Shown here piece by piece: positions 24,693 through 32,507 of a stretch of 32,860 nt of DNA; position 1 is the stretch's first letter; every line of letters begins with the position of its first letter. The DNA comes from Paraburkholderia silviterrae (GTDB lineage: Bacteria > Pseudomonadota > Gammaproteobacteria > Burkholderiales > Burkholderiaceae), in NCBI RefSeq assembly GCF_004353915.1, contig NZ_SMRP01000001.1, positions 246,563 through 279,422 of the forward strand, written 5' to 3'. Under the pieces are notes generated by a model, which made no database searches, had not been told where the DNA came from, and was given only the letters and a program-made list of their open reading frames with translations. The position numbers and the translations under genes were made by a program.

Positions 24693-25700
24693 TCAATTCG
24701 CCTCTCCGCCGAGCGGATAGCCCTTGCCGGCGAGGCGCCGGCCGACGCGCACGAGCGCGAGCCACTGCTGGGCAAGCAGCCCCTCGCCGTAGTTCATGCC
24801 ACGGCCTTGCGGCGCGGGCAGTTGCTCGCGGATGCCCGTGGGCTCCAGCGCCTTGTTCCATGAGGCCGTGCGGAACATCACGTCCCACCACGGGAACAGC
24901 ACGCCGAAGTTGCAACCGTAACGCGTGCCTTCATGACCATAGCCGACCGCGTGATGGCGGCGGTGGAACGCCGGGCTCACGAGAATGCGCTCGAGCAGCC
25001 AGCCGAATTCGAGCCGCGCGTTCACATGCTGCACGCTCTGCAGGAAGTTGCTCACGGCGATCAGCACGACGAACTGCGAAGGCGGCACGCCGATAAAGAG
25101 CGAGATGCCCGCGAAGAACGCGGCCTGGACGATGTCGTCGATGAAATGATTGCGATCGTCACACCAGAGCGACATCTGCTGCTGGCTGTGATGCACCGCG
25201 TGCAGTTCCCACCAGACGCCGAAGCGATGCTGCCAGCGGTGATACCAGTAGCCCGCGAAATCGAGCACGATCAGATAGATCGCGAACGAGACGATCGGCT
25301 TGTCGGTCACGCCGGGCCAGAGGCTGTCCACGTCGATGTTCGGCACGTTATGGATCGCCATCAGGCTCTGCCAGTGATTGAACAGCGGCGTGAGCAGGAA
25401 GAAGAACGCGATGTTCAGAATGCCGAGCTTGGCGATCCACGTGTACCAGACGTCGGCGCGCAGCGCCTTGCGGTCGCGCCACGGCTCGGCCGGGCGCAGC
25501 GCCTCGAGCGGACGCAGCAGCAGATACGACGCGCAAATCTGCAGCGCACCCACGATCACCCAGTAGAGCGCGTCGTAGGTGTCCTCGTCGTAGCCCATCA
25601 GGCCGACCTTGTAGAAGATCGGCTGCACCACGTCCACGTAAAGGAGCGTCTGCAGCCACGAAACGAGGTTGTCGGCTTGCGTCAGCAACGTATCGAGCAT
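24693..25700 (-). CDS. Sterol desaturase / fatty acid hydroxylase family membrane enzyme
   Basis: 335 residues, inner-membrane di-iron enzyme with several hydrophobic helices (near 45-65, 90-105, 138-153, 190-222). The histidine boxes are complete: His154 and His158 (HRWQH), His167, His170 and His171 (HAVHH), His225 with HVN, and His246, His249 and His250 (HRRHH). The family hydroxylates or desaturates lipids such as sterols, fatty acids or ether lipids; bacterial substrates are mostly unknown. ATG at 25700 (MLDTLLTQADNLVSWLQ). It starts 15 nt after the beta-propeller gene, so the two are co-transcribed and probably act in one envelope function. Confidence 0.92.
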   Translation of the reverse strand: MLDTLLTQADNLVSWLQTLLYVDVVQPIFYKVGLMGYDEDTYDALYWVIVGALQICASYLLLRPLEALRPAEPWRDRKALRADVWYTWIAKLGILNIAFFFLLTPLFNHWQSLMAIHNVPNIDVDSLWPGVTDKPIVSFAIYLIVLDFAGYWYHRWQHRFGVWWELHAVHHSQQQMSLWCDDRNHFIDDIVQAAFFAGISLFIGVPPSQFVVLIAVSNFLQSVQHVNARLEFGWLLERILVSPAFHRRHHAVGYGHEGTRYGCNFGVLFPWWDVMFRTASWNKALEPTGIREQLPAPQGRGMNYGEGLLAQQWLALVRVGRRLAGKGYPLGGEAN

Positions 25701-25715
25701 CGAATCTCCCGGTCG

Positions 25716-26747
25716 TCAGTCAGGATTGGGCGCATACACCGGCGCGCTGTTGGCGAAGTAAATGCCGTGCGGCGAGCGGCCCACGGCGATCGTGTCGATC
25801 AGCTTGCGCGTCGTGAGGTCGATGATGCCCACGTGCTTCGCGAAGCGGAACGTTACCCACAGATAGCGTTTGTCGGCGGAAAGTTCCATGTCGTCGGGGC
25901 CGGGGCGCAGGCCCGTGATGTCGGCGACCTTGGTGAGCGTGGTGTAGTCGAGAATGCTGATGGTGCTTTCCACGCGGTTCGACACGGCCACGTGCTTGCC
26001 GTCGTCGAGATTGCGGAAGTTGTGCGCGCCGCGGCCCGTCTGGATCCGCTTCACGACCGTGCGGCTATGCAAGTCCACCACGGCCACGTCGTCCTCGCCC
26101 GTCATGCCGACCAGCAGGTACTTGTCGCCGGGCGTCATCCACAGGCCCGCGGGCGTCTTGCCCACCTGCAGCTTCCACGCAACGGTCTGCGTGGCCAGGT
26201 CGATCGCGGCCACTTCGCCGGTGTCCTGCAGCGTCACGAACGCGGTCTTGCTGTCCGAGGAGAAGTTGATGTGGCTCGGCGTCTTCGCGAGCGGGATGCG
26301 CTTCACGAGCGTGACGTCATGGCCGTTGTAGCTGTAGATGTCCACGCGGTCCAGTCGCAGGCCCGCCGTGACGAACCACTTGTGGTCGGGCGAGAAGCCG
26401 AGCTGGTACGGGTCTTCGATGCCCTCCACGCGGCGCTGCACCTTGCCCGTGTGCGGATCGAGGAACATCAGGTCGTTCGAGACCGAATCGGCCACGATGA
26501 GCGACTGGCCATCGGGCGTGATCATCAGGTGATGCGGCTCCTTGCCGGTGGGCTCGGTGCCGACCACGCTGCGGCTCGCCTCGTCGATCAGCGAAAGCTG
26601 CGCCTCGCCGGAGTCGAGCACGATGACTTTGTCGTTGCCGTTGACGTTGCCGCCGGCGTGGGCCAGTGCGCTAAAAGCGAGCGAGCCAAGGAACACCGCC
26701 GCTGCAACGCGGTTCCTGGTAGGGGTAAGGATCGGGAAATGTGGCAT
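25716..26747 (-). CDS. Secreted YVTN-type beta-propeller protein
   Basis: 343 residues. A signal peptide (RNRVAAAVFLGSLAFSALAHAGG, cleavage near residue 31) precedes a six- or seven-bladed propeller with blade repeats such as KVIVLDSGEAQLSLID, HHLMITPDGQSLIVADS, HINFSSDSKTAFVTLQDTGEVAAIDL, GDKYLLVGMTGEDDVAVVDL and LSADKRYLWVTFRFAKHVGIIDL. Such proteins are binding or scaffolding modules in the periplasm; no catalytic residues can be assigned. I start at ATG 26747 because it gives a proper signal peptide; an ATG at 26843 is in frame but would bury it. Neither has a good ribosome binding site. First gene of a two-gene unit with the sterol-desaturase-family enzyme. Confidence 0.88.
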   Translation of the reverse strand: MPHFPILTPTRNRVAAAVFLGSLAFSALAHAGGNVNGNDKVIVLDSGEAQLSLIDEASRSVVGTEPTGKEPHHLMITPDGQSLIVADSVSNDLMFLDPHTGKVQRRVEGIEDPYQLGFSPDHKWFVTAGLRLDRVDIYSYNGHDVTLVKRIPLAKTPSHINFSSDSKTAFVTLQDTGEVAAIDLATQTVAWKLQVGKTPAGLWMTPGDKYLLVGMTGEDDVAVVDLHSRTVVKRIQTGRGAHNFRNLDDGKHVAVSNRVESTISILDYTTLTKVADITGLRPGPDDMELSADKRYLWVTFRFAKHVGIIDLTTRKLIDTIAVGRSPHGIYFANSAPVYAPNPD

Positions 26748-26957
26748 TTCGTAAGGAAGTAAGCCGGCGCAGTCGGGAGACCGCAACCGCAGAAAGCACG
26801 CGCGGAGCCGGTTTGTGCTGAGATAGATGCTGGCGCGCCGCAAAACGGCCGAAAGCCAGACGAAATCTCACTGAAACCGGGCAGCGAAGCCCGGCGCGCG
26901 GAACACTCCGTTAACGCGCGAGGATCGTTTTCCGATGACGCGCAAACGCTGCGCAAC

Positions 26958-27005
26958 AGCGCTTTTTAAGCGCTTTTCAGGGGCCGCGCGCTGCTTTGGC
27001 CCCTG
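26958..27005 (+). promoter_or_regulatory. Two hairpins in the leader/promoter of mntH
   Basis: AGCGCTT (26958-26964) with AAGCGCT (26968-26974), followed by TTT; then CAGGGGCC (26978-26985) with GGCCCCTG (26998-27005). They end 32 nt before the mntH start. The first resembles a short intrinsic terminator, so metal-dependent attenuation is conceivable. I see no yybP-ykoY manganese riboswitch core. The rest of 26748-27037 holds no gene. Confidence 0.4.
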
Positions 27006-27037
27006 AATCGCGGCGCTGAAATTTCGACGAGGCGTTC

Positions 27038-28363
27038 ATGCACCACCGCACCCGCGAAGACAGCCTGCATGGCCCGCCGTACGGACTCTCCGAGCGCACG
27101 GCGCACAAGGTGCGCGAGGCGCTCGAAGGGCGCCGGCGCGGCGCCGCGCTGCTGCTGCCGCTCGCGGGGCCGGCCGTGATCGTTTCCGTGGCCTACATGG
27201 ACCCCGGCAACTTCGCGACCAACATCCAGGCGGGCGCGCGCTACGGCTATACGCTGCTGTGGGTCGTGCTGCTCGCCAATCTCGTCGCCATGCTGTTTCA
27301 GGCGCTCTCCGCGAAGCTCGGCATCGTCACCGGCTGCAATCTCGCGCAGCTGTGCCGCGTGCACCTGAGCGCGCCGCTCGTCTGGCTCTTGTGGGTCGTG
27401 AGCGAGATCGCCGCCATGGCCACCGACCTCGCCGAATTCCTCGGCGGCGCGATCGGGCTGGCGCTGCTCCTTCATCTGCCGCTGCTCGCCGGCATGGCCG
27501 TGACCGCGCTCATCACTTACGCGCTGCTGTTCTTCGAGCGCGCGGGCTTTCGTCCGCTCGAGCTCGTGATCGGCACGCTCGTGGGCGTGATCGGCGTGTG
27601 CTATCTGCTGGAGCTCTTCATCGCGCCCGTCGACTGGGGCGGCGTGCTCAAGCACCTGGCCACGCCGCGCCTGCCCGACACGCAGGCTGTGACGATCGCC
27701 GTCGGCATCGTGGGCGCAACGATCATGCCGCACGCGCTCTTTCTGCACTCCGGGCTCACCCAGGCACGCGTGCAGCCGCGCGACGACAATGAGCGCAGGC
27801 GCCTCGTGCGCTTCTCGAACATCGAGGTGGCGATCGCGCTGTCATTCGCCGGGCTCATCAACATGGCGATGGTCATCATGGCGGCGGCGGCCTTCCACCT
27901 GGGCCACGCCGACATCGCCGAAATCGGCACCGCCTGGCACACGCTCGCGCCGCTGTTCGGCATGGCGGCGGCCAGCATTTTTCTCGTTTCGCTGATCGCC
28001 TCGGGCCTGTCGAGCTCGGTGGTGGGCACGCTCGCGGGCCAGATGATCATGCAGGGCTTCGTGGGCTTCCAGATTCCGCTCTGGCTGCGCCGCGTCGTGA
28101 CCATGGCGCCGAGCTTCGCGGTGGTGGGCCTCGGCGTGAACGCCACCGAAGCGCTCGTGGTGAGCCAGGTCGTGCTGAGTTTCGCGCTGCCGTTCCCGAT
28201 GGCCGCGCTCGTCTGGTTCACGAGCCGGCGCGATGTCATGGGGGCCTGGCGGAGCGGCCCGGTGCTCGCATGGCTCGCGGTGCTGGGCGCGGTGGCCGTG
28301 CTCGCGCTCAATGCGCTGCTGTTGTTGCAGACTTTCGGCGTGAGGGTGCCCGGTCTCGCGTGA
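27038..28363 (+). CDS. mntH: NRAMP-family divalent metal (Mn2+/Fe2+) transporter
   Basis: 441 residues, about 11 membrane helices. Proton-coupled uptake of Mn2+ and Fe2+ at the inner membrane. The metal-site motif DPGNFATN in helix 1 and MPHALFLHSG in helix 6 are intact, as is the conserved EIAAMATDLAEFLGGAIGL. The N-terminal tail is long and basic and starts MHHRTRED. ATG at 27038 has GAGG about 6 nt upstream. Divergent from the beta-propeller gene. The hairpins just upstream may be its control region. Confidence 0.95.
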   Translation: MHHRTREDSLHGPPYGLSERTAHKVREALEGRRRGAALLLPLAGPAVIVSVAYMDPGNFATNIQAGARYGYTLLWVVLLANLVAMLFQALSAKLGIVTGCNLAQLCRVHLSAPLVWLLWVVSEIAAMATDLAEFLGGAIGLALLLHLPLLAGMAVTALITYALLFFERAGFRPLELVIGTLVGVIGVCYLLELFIAPVDWGGVLKHLATPRLPDTQAVTIAVGIVGATIMPHALFLHSGLTQARVQPRDDNERRRLVRFSNIEVAIALSFAGLINMAMVIMAAAAFHLGHADIAEIGTAWHTLAPLFGMAAASIFLVSLIASGLSSSVVGTLAGQMIMQGFVGFQIPLWLRRVVTMAPSFAVVGLGVNATEALVVSQVVLSFALPFPMAALVWFTSRRDVMGAWRSGPVLAWLAVLGAVAVLALNALLLLQTFGVRVPGLA

Positions 28364-28506
28364 AGCGCCGCACTCTGCCTTCGATGCCTCACAGGAAACG
28401 ATCGCTTGAAGCCTCCGGCGCGAAACGTGCAACGCACGACGCCCAATTCGATCGATTCGCGCAATTCGCCGGGCATGCGTGCTCGAACCGTTCACCGACC
28501 GCGCGG

Positions 28507-28546
28507 TCAGTGTGCAAATACCTGCGTCAGACGTGCAAACTCGCGC
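28507..28546 (+). repeat. Paired GTGCAAA elements upstream of zwf
   Basis: TCAGTGTGCAAATACC starting at 28507 is echoed by TCAGACGTGCAAACTCG starting at 28527. The GTGCAAA cores are 21 bp apart, two helical turns, as for a dimeric regulator. No matching consensus known to me. The rest of 28364-28657 shows no gene. Confidence 0.35.
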
Positions 28547-28657
28547 GAAACGATGCAACATTAGCCTTTTTCACCGCGCCCGCAGCCAAGCCGCGGTGCA
28601 ATCTTCGCAACCTTGCGCCACCCATCGCCACAACGCGCCACAACCGAACGACCTGCC

Positions 28658-30133
28658 ATGACGAATCAGCCTGTCCAAGCCGCGCCCGAACTGCCCGTCG
28701 ACATGATCATCTTCGGCGGCGGAGGCGACCTGGCCGCGCGCAAACTGCTCCCCGCGCTCTACATGGCGCACCTGCACGGCAACCTGCCGCCCGACACGCG
28801 CATCATCGCCGTGGGCCGCAAGAACTGGACCATCGACGACTACCGCGCGTTCATGGAAGAGCAGTCGCGTCCGTTCATCGACGCCAAAGCCTTCAACGCA
28901 GAAGCATGGGACCGCTATCTGGACCTGTTCCAGTACGTGATCATCGACGTGAACGCGCCCGGCGATTACGAACGTCTCGCCGAGGTCTCGCGCAAGCATG
29001 CGCTGCGCGTGTTCTATCTCTCGACCTCGCCCGAGCTGTTCACGACGATCTGCGACAACCTCTCGTCGGCGCATCTGCTCGACAAGCATTCGCGCGTCGT
29101 GCTGGAGAAGCCGCTCGGCCACGACCTCGCTTCGGCCAAGGAGATCAACGCCTCGGTGGGCCGCCACTTCGCGGAATCGCAGATCTACCGGATCGACCAC
29201 TATCTCGGCAAGGAGACGGTGCAGAACCTGATGGTGCTGCGCTTCGGCAATCCGATCTTCGGGCCGCTGTGGCAGGCGCCGTATATCCGCAGCGTGCAGA
29301 TCACGGTGGCGGAAACGGTGGGCGTGGGCAGCCGCGCAGGCTTCTACGACCACACCGGCGCGCTGCGCGACATGGTGCAAAACCACCTGCTGCAACTGCT
29401 GTGCATCGTGGCCATGGAACCGCCCGTCTCGCTCGACCCGGACGCCGTGCGCGACGAAAAGCTCAAGGTGCTGCGCTCGCTGCGGCCGATGTCGGTGGCC
29501 GACATCGCGCGCGACACCGTGCGCGGCCAGTACGCGGCGGGCGCCGTGGACGGCCAGCCGGTGAAGGGTTACCTCGAAGAAGACAACGTGCCGCCGGGCA
29601 GCAAGGCGGAGACCTTCGTGGCGCTGCGCGCGCACATCAACAACTGGCGCTGGGCCAACGTGCCGTTCTTCCTGCGCACGGGCAAGCGCATGCAAAAGCG
29701 CCAGTCGGAGATCGTGATCGAATTCGCGGACCTGCCCTTCTCGATCTTCCCGAGCGGGCCGCGCAACTATGGCAACCGTCTCGTGATCCAGCTCCAGCCC
29801 GAAGAGTCGATCCAGTTGCAATTGCTCGCGAAGGAGCCGGGCAGCGGCATGAACATGCTGCCGGTGAGTCTGAATCTCGATCTGCAGCAAGCCATTCCGG
29901 AGCGCCGAGCGGAAGCCTACGAGCGCCTGCTCGTCGACGTGATCCGCGGACGCCTCACGCATTTCATGCGCCGCGACGAACTGGAAGCCGCCTGGAGCTG
30001 GGTGGAGCCGATTCTCGAAGGCTGGAAGGAGCTCAACGACCGCCCGCGCGTCTATACGGCGGGCACCTTCGGGCCGGCCGCTTCTTCGGCGCTGCTCGCG
30101 CGCGAGGGCATGTCGTGGGCCGAGGAGGCTTGA
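28658..30133 (+). CDS. zwf: Glucose-6-phosphate dehydrogenase
   Basis: 491 residues, full length. Oxidises glucose 6-phosphate to 6-phosphogluconolactone with NADP+, feeding the pentose phosphate and Entner-Doudoroff routes. Motifs: nucleotide loop FGGGGDLAARKLLPALY, EKPLGHDL, the catalytic RIDHYLGKETVQN, and FFLRTGKRMQKRQSEIVIEF. I start at ATG 28658 (MTNQPVQAAPELPVD), although no strong ribosome binding site precedes it; TTG at 28613 is the only earlier option. No pgl, edd or hexR gene adjoins in the window. The stop lies in a 10-bp tandem repeat. Confidence 0.97.
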   Translation: MTNQPVQAAPELPVDMIIFGGGGDLAARKLLPALYMAHLHGNLPPDTRIIAVGRKNWTIDDYRAFMEEQSRPFIDAKAFNAEAWDRYLDLFQYVIIDVNAPGDYERLAEVSRKHALRVFYLSTSPELFTTICDNLSSAHLLDKHSRVVLEKPLGHDLASAKEINASVGRHFAESQIYRIDHYLGKETVQNLMVLRFGNPIFGPLWQAPYIRSVQITVAETVGVGSRAGFYDHTGALRDMVQNHLLQLLCIVAMEPPVSLDPDAVRDEKLKVLRSLRPMSVADIARDTVRGQYAAGAVDGQPVKGYLEEDNVPPGSKAETFVALRAHINNWRWANVPFFLRTGKRMQKRQSEIVIEFADLPFSIFPSGPRNYGNRLVIQLQPEESIQLQLLAKEPGSGMNMLPVSLNLDLQQAIPERRAEAYERLLVDVIRGRLTHFMRRDELEAAWSWVEPILEGWKELNDRPRVYTAGTFGPAASSALLAREGMSWAEEA

Positions 30134-30200
30134 GGAGGCTTCAGACCTCAGGCGGCTTGGGAGGCTTGAGGAGGCTTGAGGCGACCTCAGGCAACTTGAG
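30122..30200 (+). repeat. Degenerate 10-bp tandem repeat across the zwf stop codon
   Basis: GAGGAGGCTT occurs in tandem at 30122-30131 and 30132-30141, and GAGGCTTGAG in tandem at 30161-30170 and 30171-30180, with related GGCTTG and CCTCAGG blocks between and after. The zwf TGA (30131-30133) is inside the first junction. Confidence 0.75.
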
Positions 30201-30216
30201 CTAGCGCCTGAATGAT

Positions 30217-30243
30217 GCGCGCCGCGCACGCTGCGCGGCGCGC
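30217..30243. terminator. Hairpin between convergent zwf and small membrane protein gene
   Basis: GCGCGCCGCGCA (30217-30228) pairs perfectly with TGCGCGGCGCGC (30232-30243), loop CGC. The stem is very stable, but there is no T-tract on either strand. Confidence 0.5.
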
Positions 30244-30298
30244 GCTGACCGTTGCGGAGTATCGTGATCTCTCACGATCCGTCGCGGCTTCAGGAGAG

Positions 30299-30484
30299 CT
30301 AGCGCCGCTTGCCGCCGTCGCGGGCTTGCGCGCCTTCGGCGCTCGTCCGGTCGGGGCGGAACAGATCGAGCCCCGCGAAAACGACCACGCCGCTGAGCGC
30401 CATCATCGGCACCGAGTGCCGGCCCAGATAGAGAATCGCGGCAGCGAGCCACGTCGAAACAAAAAAAGCAGCCATGCGCCGCAT
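30299..30484 (-). CDS. Small hypothetical membrane protein
   Basis: 61 residues. Two hydrophobic segments can be read (about residues 4-19 and 25-42), followed by a charged cytoplasmic tail rich in Arg, Asp and Gly. No family recognised. ATG at 30484 has GGAG 7 nt upstream, which together with the hydrophobic pattern is the main evidence that the frame is real. It follows the marR gene on the same strand after 106 nt and may be its downstream partner. Confidence 0.55.
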   Translation of the reverse strand: MRRMAAFFVSTWLAAAILYLGRHSVPMMALSGVVVFAGLDLFRPDRTSAEGAQARDGGKRR

Positions 30485-30590
30485 GATGAAACTCCAAAAC
30501 TCATAATGCTCGAAGCGACGGCGCGTCTGCCCCGCGTGCCACCCGCGCGCTACCCGCGTGTCTATCCAGCCGCAGCCGGTGTGCCGTGCG

Positions 30591-31007
30591 TTAGCCGAGC
30601 GTCGCGCGCACCGTGCGCAGCCGGCTCACGGTATCTACGAACGCCTCGCCGCCCAGCGAGCGCTTGATTCGGCCCGTGACCTGCGCGCTCGCGTGATTGA
30701 GCGCCTCGCGTATCGCCGCCGCTTGCGGTGTGGGCACGATCGCCACCTCGCGCTGATCGCCGACGGTACGCTGACGCTCCACGTAGCCGCGCGCCTCGAG
30801 CCCGTCGAGCACGCGTGTGGCCGTGGGCCGCGCGATGGAGAGCAGGTCCGCCAGCTCGTGCTGCAGCGAAGCAGGCCGCTCGAGCACCGCGCGCAGCATG
30901 AAACCTTGCGGCGGCGTGAGGCCAAAAGGCTCGAACGCCTCGGACCACTCGCGCTCGAGCCGGCGTGCGAGCGCCGACGTGTTGAAGTAAAGACACTGAT
31001 CGAACAT
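30591..31007 (-). CDS. MarR-family transcriptional regulator
   Basis: 138 residues, one winged helix-turn-helix. Typical order: an N-terminal helix (CLYFNTSALARRLEREWSEAF), FGLTPPQGFMLRAVLE, recognition helix region LSIARPTATRVLDGLEARGYVERQRTVGDQREVAIVPT, then the C-terminal dimerisation helix. MarR proteins usually repress themselves and neighbours and respond to small aromatic ligands. The ATG at 31007 coincides with the predicted transcription start, so the mRNA may be leaderless. Neighbours are a small membrane protein downstream and a divergent alcohol dehydrogenase 285 nt away; either could be its target. Confidence 0.92.
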   Translation of the reverse strand: MFDQCLYFNTSALARRLEREWSEAFEPFGLTPPQGFMLRAVLERPASLQHELADLLSIARPTATRVLDGLEARGYVERQRTVGDQREVAIVPTPQAAAIREALNHASAQVTGRIKRSLGGEAFVDTVSRLRTVRATLG

Positions 31008-31013
31008 GGCTAC

Positions 31014-31042
31014 AGGATAACCCGTTGTCGTTAGCTATGCAA
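31014..31042 (-). promoter_or_regulatory. Promoter of marR, predicted leaderless
   Basis: On the minus strand TTGCAT (31037-31042) and TATCCT (31014-31019) are 17 nt apart. Transcription should start at or within a base or two of the A of the ATG at 31007. No Shine-Dalgarno is present. Confidence 0.55.
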
Positions 31043-31233
31043 TCAACCCGACACGATAAGTCCCTGATTCAAGCACTTTTTCGAACTCTTTCGATGCGGC
31101 ATTGATGTGCGGCCGATGGCCTCCCTCGCCTGGCAATTCATCCGTTGTGCGAATTTTTATTGCGCGCCCGCACAGGGCTGGTGACCAGATCCGCAAGAAA
31201 ACGAACGAGCATACGAATTTTTCGCGTATCCGC

Positions 31234-31239
31234 TATGAT
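31234..31239 (+). promoter_or_regulatory. Possible -10 of the alcohol dehydrogenase gene
   Basis: TATGAT, about 54 nt before the ATG at 31293. No clear -35 (ATACGA at the expected distance). The stretch 31008-31292 otherwise shows no gene and is AT-richer than its flanks. Confidence 0.35.
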
Positions 31240-31292
31240 GTAAGCGAATCGACATCGCCTCACCGCTTCACACCACTCCAACGGAGACATCG

Positions 31293-32351
31293 ATGCAGAT
31301 GCGTTGTTATTGCGTGACCCACCACGGCCAGCCGCTCGAACTCGTGCAGCGCGAGACGCCGCAACCGAGGGGCACCGAAGTGCTCGTGCGAGTGAAGGCC
31401 GCGGGACTCTGCCATTCCGACCTGCACATCTGGGAGGGCTACTACGACCTGGGCGGCGGCAAGAAGCTCTCGCTCGCCGACCGCGGCATCAAGCTGCCGC
31501 TCACGCTGAGCCATGAGATCTGCGGTGAAGTCGTTGCGGCGGGCCCCGAGGCCGGCGACGTGAAGGCCGGCACGATGGCGGTCGTGCATCCGTGGATCGG
31601 CTGCGGAGAATGCGCGGCGTGCCTGCGCGGCGAGGAGAACATCTGCACCAAGCCGCAATCGCTCGGCGTGATGCGCGACGGCGGCTTCGCCGACTATGTG
31701 ATCGTGCCGCATCCGCGCTACCTGGTCGAGCTCGGCAGCCTCGACCCCGTGAAGGCCGCGCCGCTCGCGTGCGCAGGCGTCACCACGTTTTCGGCGATCA
31801 AGAAGTTCGGGGCGCGCATCCATGAAGACCCGGTCGTGATCATCGGCGCGGGCGGCCTCGGCATGATGGCCATCGAGGTGCTGAAGGCGCTGGGCGCGAA
31901 AGGCGCCATCGTGGTGGACGTGGATGCCGCCAAGCGCGAGGCCGCGCTAAAGGAAGGTGCGCTCGCCGCCATCGACGCGCGCGCGCCCGATGCCGTCGAG
32001 CAAGTTGTCAAGGCCACGGGCGGCGGCGCCCGCGCCGTGCTCGACCTCGTGGGCGCAACGCCTACCGTGCGGCTCGCGCTCGATGCTTGCACGCGCGGCG
32101 GCCACGTGGTGGTGGTCGGCCTGATGGGCGGCGACATCACGATCTCGTTGCCGATCATTCCCATGCGGCCGCTCAAGATCGAAGGCAGTTATGTGGGCAC
32201 GCTGCCAGAGTTACGTGAACTCGTCGCGCTGATGCGCGAGGGCAAGATGCAGCCCTCGCCGGTGTCGAGCCGGCCGCTCGGCGAAATCAACGCGGCGCTC
32301 GAGGCGCTGGCGCAAGGCAAGGTGGTGGGGCGTCAGGTGATGGTGCCTTGA
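31293..32351 (+). CDS. Zinc-dependent medium-chain alcohol dehydrogenase
   Basis: 352 residues. Catalytic zinc ligands: Cys40 in AGLCHSDLH, and His74/Glu75 in LSHEICGEV, where the usual Gly before His is Ser. Structural zinc site: Cys104, Cys107, Cys110 and Cys118 (CGECAACLRGEENIC). Rossmann motif IIGAGGLGMMAIEVLKALGAKG and the acidic VVDVDAAKRE suggest NAD as cofactor. Oxidises alcohols or reduces aldehydes; the exact substrate is not readable. The ATG at 31293 lies close to CAACGGAGAC, whose GGAG is about 8 nt upstream. Divergent from marR, which may control it. Confidence 0.93.
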   Translation: MQMRCYCVTHHGQPLELVQRETPQPRGTEVLVRVKAAGLCHSDLHIWEGYYDLGGGKKLSLADRGIKLPLTLSHEICGEVVAAGPEAGDVKAGTMAVVHPWIGCGECAACLRGEENICTKPQSLGVMRDGGFADYVIVPHPRYLVELGSLDPVKAAPLACAGVTTFSAIKKFGARIHEDPVVIIGAGGLGMMAIEVLKALGAKGAIVVDVDAAKREAALKEGALAAIDARAPDAVEQVVKATGGGARAVLDLVGATPTVRLALDACTRGGHVVVVGLMGGDITISLPIIPMRPLKIEGSYVGTLPELRELVALMREGKMQPSPVSSRPLGEINAALEALAQGKVVGRQVMVP

Positions 32352-32367
32352 AGGACTGTTGAGGGGG

Positions 32368-32390
32368 GCGCCATTTGCTGGCGCGTTTTC
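32368..32390 (+). terminator. Intrinsic terminator of the alcohol dehydrogenase gene
   Basis: GCGCCA (32368-32373) with TGGCGC (32379-32384), loop TTTGC, followed by GTTTTC. It lies 17 nt after the stop codon. Confidence 0.65.
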
Positions 32391-32430
32391 CTGTCGCGTT
32401 TCCTTGGTTTCGTGTCGGTCTATTAGCGTT

Positions 32431-32483
32431 GCCCCTGTGCGGGGCGGCACCTACTTTTCTTTGCAGCCGCAAAGAAAAGTAGG
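32431..32483. repeat. Hairpins at the left end of a Burkholderia-type repeat element
   Basis: GCCCC/GGGGC (32431-32445), then a perfect 15-bp stem: CCTACTTTTCTTTGC (32450-32464) with GCAAAGAAAAGTAGG (32469-32483), loop AGCC. From memory, this CCTACTTTTCTTTGC hairpin is scattered through Burkholderia and Paraburkholderia genomes and is often mis-annotated as a short hypothetical protein (peptide FLLPTFLCGCKE). Confidence 0.75.
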
Positions 32484-32507
32484 CAAAAGAAAGCGGCTCA
32501 AACCGCC

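Noticed and set aside
30122..30200. Possible CRISPR-like array
   Set aside because: Units are about 10 bp with no spacers of constant length; it is a simple degenerate tandem repeat.
28270..30204. 644-residue frame overlapping zwf
   Set aside because: Arg/Ala-rich shadow of zwf in another frame, without motifs.
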